Translations under genes and position numbers: made by a program
The notes under the pieces: generated by a model
Seen by the model: only the letters and a program-made list of their open reading frames with translations
The model's database searches: none
Told to the model about the DNA's origin: nothing
Assembly (NCBI GenBank): GCA_002435875.1
Contig: DIVN01000102.1
Coordinates: 5,567 to 12,335 of the forward strand
Direction of reading: 5' to 3'
DNA: 6,769 nucleotides
Source of the DNA: Anaerolineales bacterium UBA6131
GTDB taxonomy: Bacteria > Chloroflexota > Anaerolineae > UBA2200
Shown here: piece by piece, positions 6,001 to 6,769 of the stretch
How the letters are laid out: each line of letters begins with the position of its first letter
Position numbering within the stretch: position 1 is the first letter of the stretch

Positions 6001-6769
6001 GCGCAGGCTCGTTCACCAGGACGGGCAGGCGCGTATCGGACGCTCGATCCGTGACCCCCTTGGCCTGTTCCTGGATTTCCTCCATGGCTGGCGGTGCAAT
6101 GCCGCGAGCGATGCGCGGGCCTGGCTGACCCTTTGCATCATAGAGCACCAGGAGTGAGCGCTCAGCGCCGTTCAGCTCTACAGCCTCATCCATGATGAAC
6201 TCGAGCAGCGACTCGGGCTCGCGCTGCTCATTCATGCGCACGCTGATCTCCATCATGCGCCGCAACTGGTCCTGCAGGTTGCCTTCGAGAGGCCTGGCTT
6301 CGGGGAGGGGGATGCCGCGATCCCCTGAGACCCTCGTCCACTCCAAAAGGATCTGGCGGTTGACCGGGACTTTGTTGAGGTAGTTGCGTCTGAGTCGCTC
6401 GTCGCTCAGCGTGGCGACCGAGGCCATCATGGTGTCGTAGGCACGCTGGAGGCACTCTCCCCGTAGCTGCTCTGCAGCCTTGGCTGCCTTCCCTCGCGAT
6501 TGCCCGAGCACCTGGTAACGCCACCACCATACGGCCTGAAAGGGGTACTCGGTGGCGACATCGGCGGTGACGGCGAGCTTCTTGGCGGCTTGCGCCGTGT
6601 GCCTTTCGGCAGCTCTCCAGTCCCCAGCGGCAAACTCGGCTGCTCCCAGCCAGGCCAGCGCTGTAATCTGGTCGCCAGGAGATTGGCCCACTTTCATCAG
6701 GCGCACGGCTGCCTCGAACTCCGGGACGGCTGCCGCCGGCTTGGCCTCGGCCAGGGCCACCATGCCGAG
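1..6769 (-). CDS. Giant multi-GAF/PAS sensor histidine kinase, partial at both ends
   Basis: One uninterrupted reading frame of 2256 codons fills the window; neither start nor stop is inside it. Domain order is TPR-like tail (residues 1 to about 145), GAF0 (166-314), coiled coil (315-346), GAF1 to GAF10 (347 to about 2081), PAS (2098-2221) and the beginning of HisKA with the H-box MSHEIRTP (His2251). By family knowledge the histidine is autophosphorylated by a C-terminal HATPase domain, which must lie past the left edge, and the phosphate is then passed to a response-regulator aspartate. The H-box type is common in hybrid kinases, so a receiver domain may follow; that is a guess. No hydrophobic stretch long enough to span a membrane was seen, so this portion is probably cytoplasmic. 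The signals sensed cannot be read from sequence. The protein exceeds 2256 residues, far larger than a usual sensor kinase. I know no gene name for it. Histidine-kinase identity is well supported; the full architecture is unknown. Confidence 0.95.
107..478 (-). other. PAS domain
   Basis: Residues 2098-2221. It starts DIIQFFPDATLVIDREGKVI, followed by AWNRAMERMTGVKAADMLGK, the segment GNYEYALPFYGERRPILID, and ends ASVLRDAKGKVVGAIESIRD-ITDRK. The P-D-A-T-x-V-I-D start, A-W-N-R-A-M-E-x-M-T-G core and D-I-T-D-R-K close are diagnostic of PAS. The Y-E-Y-A-L-P-F-Y-G-E-R-R-P segment marks a PAS subtype that I recall as common in large archaeal and bacterial sensor kinases. It sits directly before HisKA, the usual place for the PAS that gates kinase activity. 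The ligand is unknown. Confidence 0.92.
527..1012 (-). other. GAF domain 10 (canonical GAF, last before PAS)
   Basis: Residues 1920 to about 2081. Order: TALTEVGREISETLDQNTIL, strand RDVALRLLQPDG, VLPGKGITYSVFESG, VVNDPLRDPRMVHIPGTEHD, LALAPLGAGDEALGVLSLWR, GGFTPNDLEFAIGLARQAAI and NARLYEQ. The P-G-x-G-I-T, V-N-D-x-x-x-D-P-R and final R-Q-A-A-I-A-I-x-N-A-R-L motifs are those of a standard GAF, unlike the tandem units. No candidate chromophore cysteine is present. A short alanine-rich helix (residues 2082-2097) leads into the PAS domain. Confidence 0.9.
1013..1516 (-). other. GAF domain 9 (divergent relative of type B)
   Basis: Residues 1752-1919 (168 aa). Order: KEISDVGQMLVGELDLQRIY, FDAQVVSIITYDRQ, WRYSEERGKRQYPAPR, RSPLMINENMESVAAEYG, APKSYLGVPLLMGGEARGV, TLQNLDREKAFSQDDLRLL, then the final helix and a new linker ARLYAEAEQRGDEM. 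It keeps the type B middle (INEN, LQNLDRE.AF) but loses the SVQ start and the KETDQRAAEL linker, and is about ten residues shorter. Confidence 0.85.
1517..2050 (-). other. GAF domain 8 (type B unit, edge of the array)
   Basis: Residues 1574-1751 (178 aa). Signatures are IINSVQQGLASKLDVQAICD, FDTQVVTLSTYDW, YLVERGKRLFEHPGPI, PLLINENAMERLSEFG, PGTDEPKSLVYVPLIVGEE, SLQNLDREHAFDEQDVRLL and the drifted linker LFDETKRLLSETEIRAAEL. It is the least conserved type B unit at its C-terminal edge: ten differences from GAF7 over the last 40 residues. Confidence 0.86.
2051..2587 (-). other. GAF domain 7 (type B unit, altered first helix)
   Basis: Residues 1395-1573 (179 aa). Signatures are FDAQVVAITTYDW, RYNIEKGQRLDLPPGPIP, RPIVINEKMAERMAEFGG, PGTEAPKSSVYVPLIAGG, SIQNVDREHAFSDADVRLL and linker LFEETRRLLKETDQRAAEL. 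The first helix reads SVQHELGLTLEAEAIYSLVG instead of the usual SVQEGLASKLDVQAIY, and the last helix has MSGALEN where all sister units have MSVA, so the dimer-helix surfaces of this unit differ from its neighbours. Confidence 0.86.
2588..3124 (-). other. GAF domain 6 (type B unit)
   Basis: Residues 1216-1394 (179 aa). Signatures are IINSVQEGLAAKLDVQAIYD, FDAQAVSITTYDWD, RYGIEKGERFFDEPYPI, IVINENLAERMVEFGG, VPGTEAPKSAVYVPMVAGSE, ISLQNIDHENAFSESD and linker LFDETKRLLKETDQRAAEL. It is close to GAF5 at both edges and close to GAF7 in the centre (ITTYDW, PIVINE). Confidence 0.87.
3125..3658 (-). other. GAF domain 5 (type B unit)
   Basis: Residues 1038-1215 (178 aa). Signatures are IINSVQEGLASKLDVQAIY, FDAQAMLISTIEPDG, RYGIEKGVRIYPEP, LLLINEKITERMAEFGG, VPGTEVPRSTLDVPLMVGNE, ISLQNIDHENAFSDSD and linker LFDETKRLLKETDQRAAEL. 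The segment DHENAF is shared only with GAF6 (other type B units have DRENAF or DREHAF). S-T-L-D replaces the usual K-S-x-x-Y/F before the VPL strand. Confidence 0.87.
3659..4186 (-). other. GAF domain 4 (type B unit)
   Basis: Residues 862-1037 (176 aa). Signatures are IVNSVQEGLASKLDAQAIY, FDAQSVAIWLLD, RYGFEKGRRF, RQPVLINSD, KGTEPSKSALFVPLV, LQNADRENAFSESDVRLL and linker LFDETKRLLKETDQRAAEL. Its last 40 residues differ from those of GAF3 at one position only, and the DNA beneath is nearly identical, while the centre differs strongly from GAF3. Confidence 0.87.
3732..3796 (-). repeat. Near-identical 65-bp tract, copy in GAF4 (partner 4260-4324)
   Basis: Second copy of the tract described for GAF3, offset by 528 bp, which is one repeat unit. 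It marks a recent duplication or gene-conversion event between these two units. Confidence 0.85.
4187..4711 (-). other. GAF domain 3 (type B unit, divergent pocket)
   Basis: Residues 687-861 (175 aa). It begins with IINSVQQGLSSQLDYQGIID, directly after a type A linker, and ends with type B sequence: VPGTEPSKSALFVPLVVG, SLQNLDRENAFSESDVRLL and linker LFDETRRLLKETDQRAAEL. It is thus the junction unit between the two families. Its centre (PPHKMTPERVAEKSLGKPEV and following) lacks the RYGIEKG and INE signatures of its neighbours, suggesting a changed or lost ligand pocket. Confidence 0.85.
4260..4324 (-). repeat. Near-identical 65-bp tract, copy in GAF3 (partner 3732-3796)
   Basis: Bases 4260-4324 match bases 3732-3796 at 64 of 65 positions (a/c difference at the base corresponding to 4298/3770). 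The tract encodes the end of the ENAFSESDVRLL strand-helix and the start of the SSMSVAL helix in GAF3 and GAF4. Silent positions are also identical, so protein-level selection alone does not explain it. Confidence 0.85.
4712..5224 (-). other. GAF domain 2 (type A unit)
   Basis: Residues 516-686 (171 aa). It has the same signatures as GAF1: SVQQGLAKELDFQAIVDVVG, LGDGLTSTVI, ESWLGVPM, ADWPKNRYKESDVRL and linker RLFEAEKQRVAEL. The middle carries a longer loop (QRAMGAAYTEEDATSETPE), so the ligand pocket region has changed more than the helices. With GAF1 it forms a recent duplicate pair distinct from GAF3-GAF8. Confidence 0.88.
5225..5731 (-). other. GAF domain 1 (type A unit)
   Basis: Residues 347-515 (169 aa). 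Order: helix SIISSVQQGLARELDLQAIV, strand NVLIALYD, loop LGDGLTSIVI, core PESWLGVPM, strand VVGAIAVQDWPKNRY, C-terminal helix DDVRLVSTLASSLAVSLQNA and linker RLFEAEKQRVAEL. It is the sister of GAF2: the last 33 residues, from the DVRL helix through the linker, differ at only two positions. The ligand is unknown. Confidence 0.88.
5732..5827 (-). other. Coiled-coil signalling helix between GAF0 and GAF1
   Basis: Residues 315-346 are strongly charged and helical with no glycine or proline, and contain LRVAERTAELSASNTALEQR. The E-R-T triplet is typical of the 'signalling helix' linkers that join GAF, PAS and HAMP modules to kinase domains. Such a linker would form a parallel two-helix coiled coil in the dimer and carry conformational signals from GAF0 to the tandem GAF stack. 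Confidence 0.75.
5828..6274 (-). other. GAF domain 0 (first GAF, after the TPR region)
   Basis: Residues 166-314. It starts with the helix QDQLRRMMEISVRMNEQ, continues with the strand RSLLVLYD, then has the conserved core RSCMAAPLIARGQMIGLLYA and a final helix FANQAATAIDNARL. It is a little shorter than the later units and does not share their linker, so it is an older or independently acquired GAF, not part of the tandem family. The ligand is unknown. The single cysteine (in RSCMAAPL) sits in the common R-S-x-M-x-x-P-L motif and is not evidence for a chromophore. A short linker (residues 146-165) joins it to the TPR segment. Confidence 0.85.
6335..6769 (-). other. TPR-like helical-repeat tail (N-terminal part in window)
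   Basis: Residues 1 to about 145 are alanine-rich amphipathic helix pairs. The stretch ALAWLGAAEFAAGDWRAAE fits the TPR pattern (W..LG...A..GD...A). It is followed by a helix pair around YPFQAVWWWRYQVLG and by the segment LSDERLRRNYLNKVPVNRQI (residues 121-140). From memory, a similar 'LRRxFLxxVPxNRxIL' segment closes the TPR array in bacterial proteins that carry an AAA/STAND-type ATPase, sometimes with a Ser/Thr kinase or nucleotide cyclase, upstream of GAF domains. TPR arrays bind partner proteins or inhibit the neighbouring ATPase. The repeat must extend beyond the right edge. The TPR call is fairly sure; the identity of what precedes it is inference. Confidence 0.7.

Noticed and set aside
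1..6769. Several separate GAF genes in an operon
   Set aside because: No stop codon occurs in the coding frame across the window, and the linkers are continuous helix without gaps between units.

Overview
The whole window is the interior of one very large protein gene on the minus strand. Reading the reverse complement with codons whose first base lies at positions 6769, 6766 ... 4, I translated 2256 consecutive codons with no stop and no frame change. The gene runs off both ends, so the window holds no start codon, promoter, ribosome binding site or terminator. Residue numbers in this annotation count from the first codon in the window (residue 1 = bases 6769-6767).

Layout from the N-terminal side (right edge) to the C-terminal side (left edge): the tail of a TPR-type helical-repeat region (residues 1 to about 145); a first GAF domain (about 166-314); a coiled-coil signalling linker; ten more GAF domains head to tail (347 to about 2081); one PAS domain (about 2098-2221); and the first part of a HisKA histidine-kinase dimerisation domain. 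Its phospho-acceptor motif MSHEIRTP, with His2251, lies at bases 2-25. The catalytic ATPase domain, and any receiver domain, must lie beyond the left edge. The protein is therefore a giant sensor histidine kinase with eleven GAF domains in view plus a PAS domain.

The ten tandem GAFs are not equally related. GAF1 and GAF2 form one closely related pair, and GAF3 to GAF8 a second family with a unit of 175-179 residues and an almost invariant helical linker (consensus LFDETKRLLKETDQRAAEL). GAF9 is a divergent relative of that family. GAF0 and GAF10 look like ordinary stand-alone GAF domains. Near-identity at DNA level between neighbouring units, including silent positions, points to internal tandem duplication with recent duplication or gene conversion.

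The likely mechanism, from family knowledge, is that the GAF and PAS domains sense small molecules or act as relay and dimerisation modules. They would pass conformational change down a stack of parallel helices to the HisKA helix pair and so control autophosphorylation. No transmembrane segment is visible, so this part of the protein is expected to be cytoplasmic.

The DNA is GC-rich. The TPR-GAF(n)-PAS-HisKA design resembles huge signalling proteins of filamentous and environmental bacteria, with Chloroflexota (Anaerolineae-like) my best guess and cyanobacteria or myxobacteria alternatives. This taxonomic reading is an inference with low confidence. The longer open frames on the plus strand are antisense shadows of the repeats, not genes.
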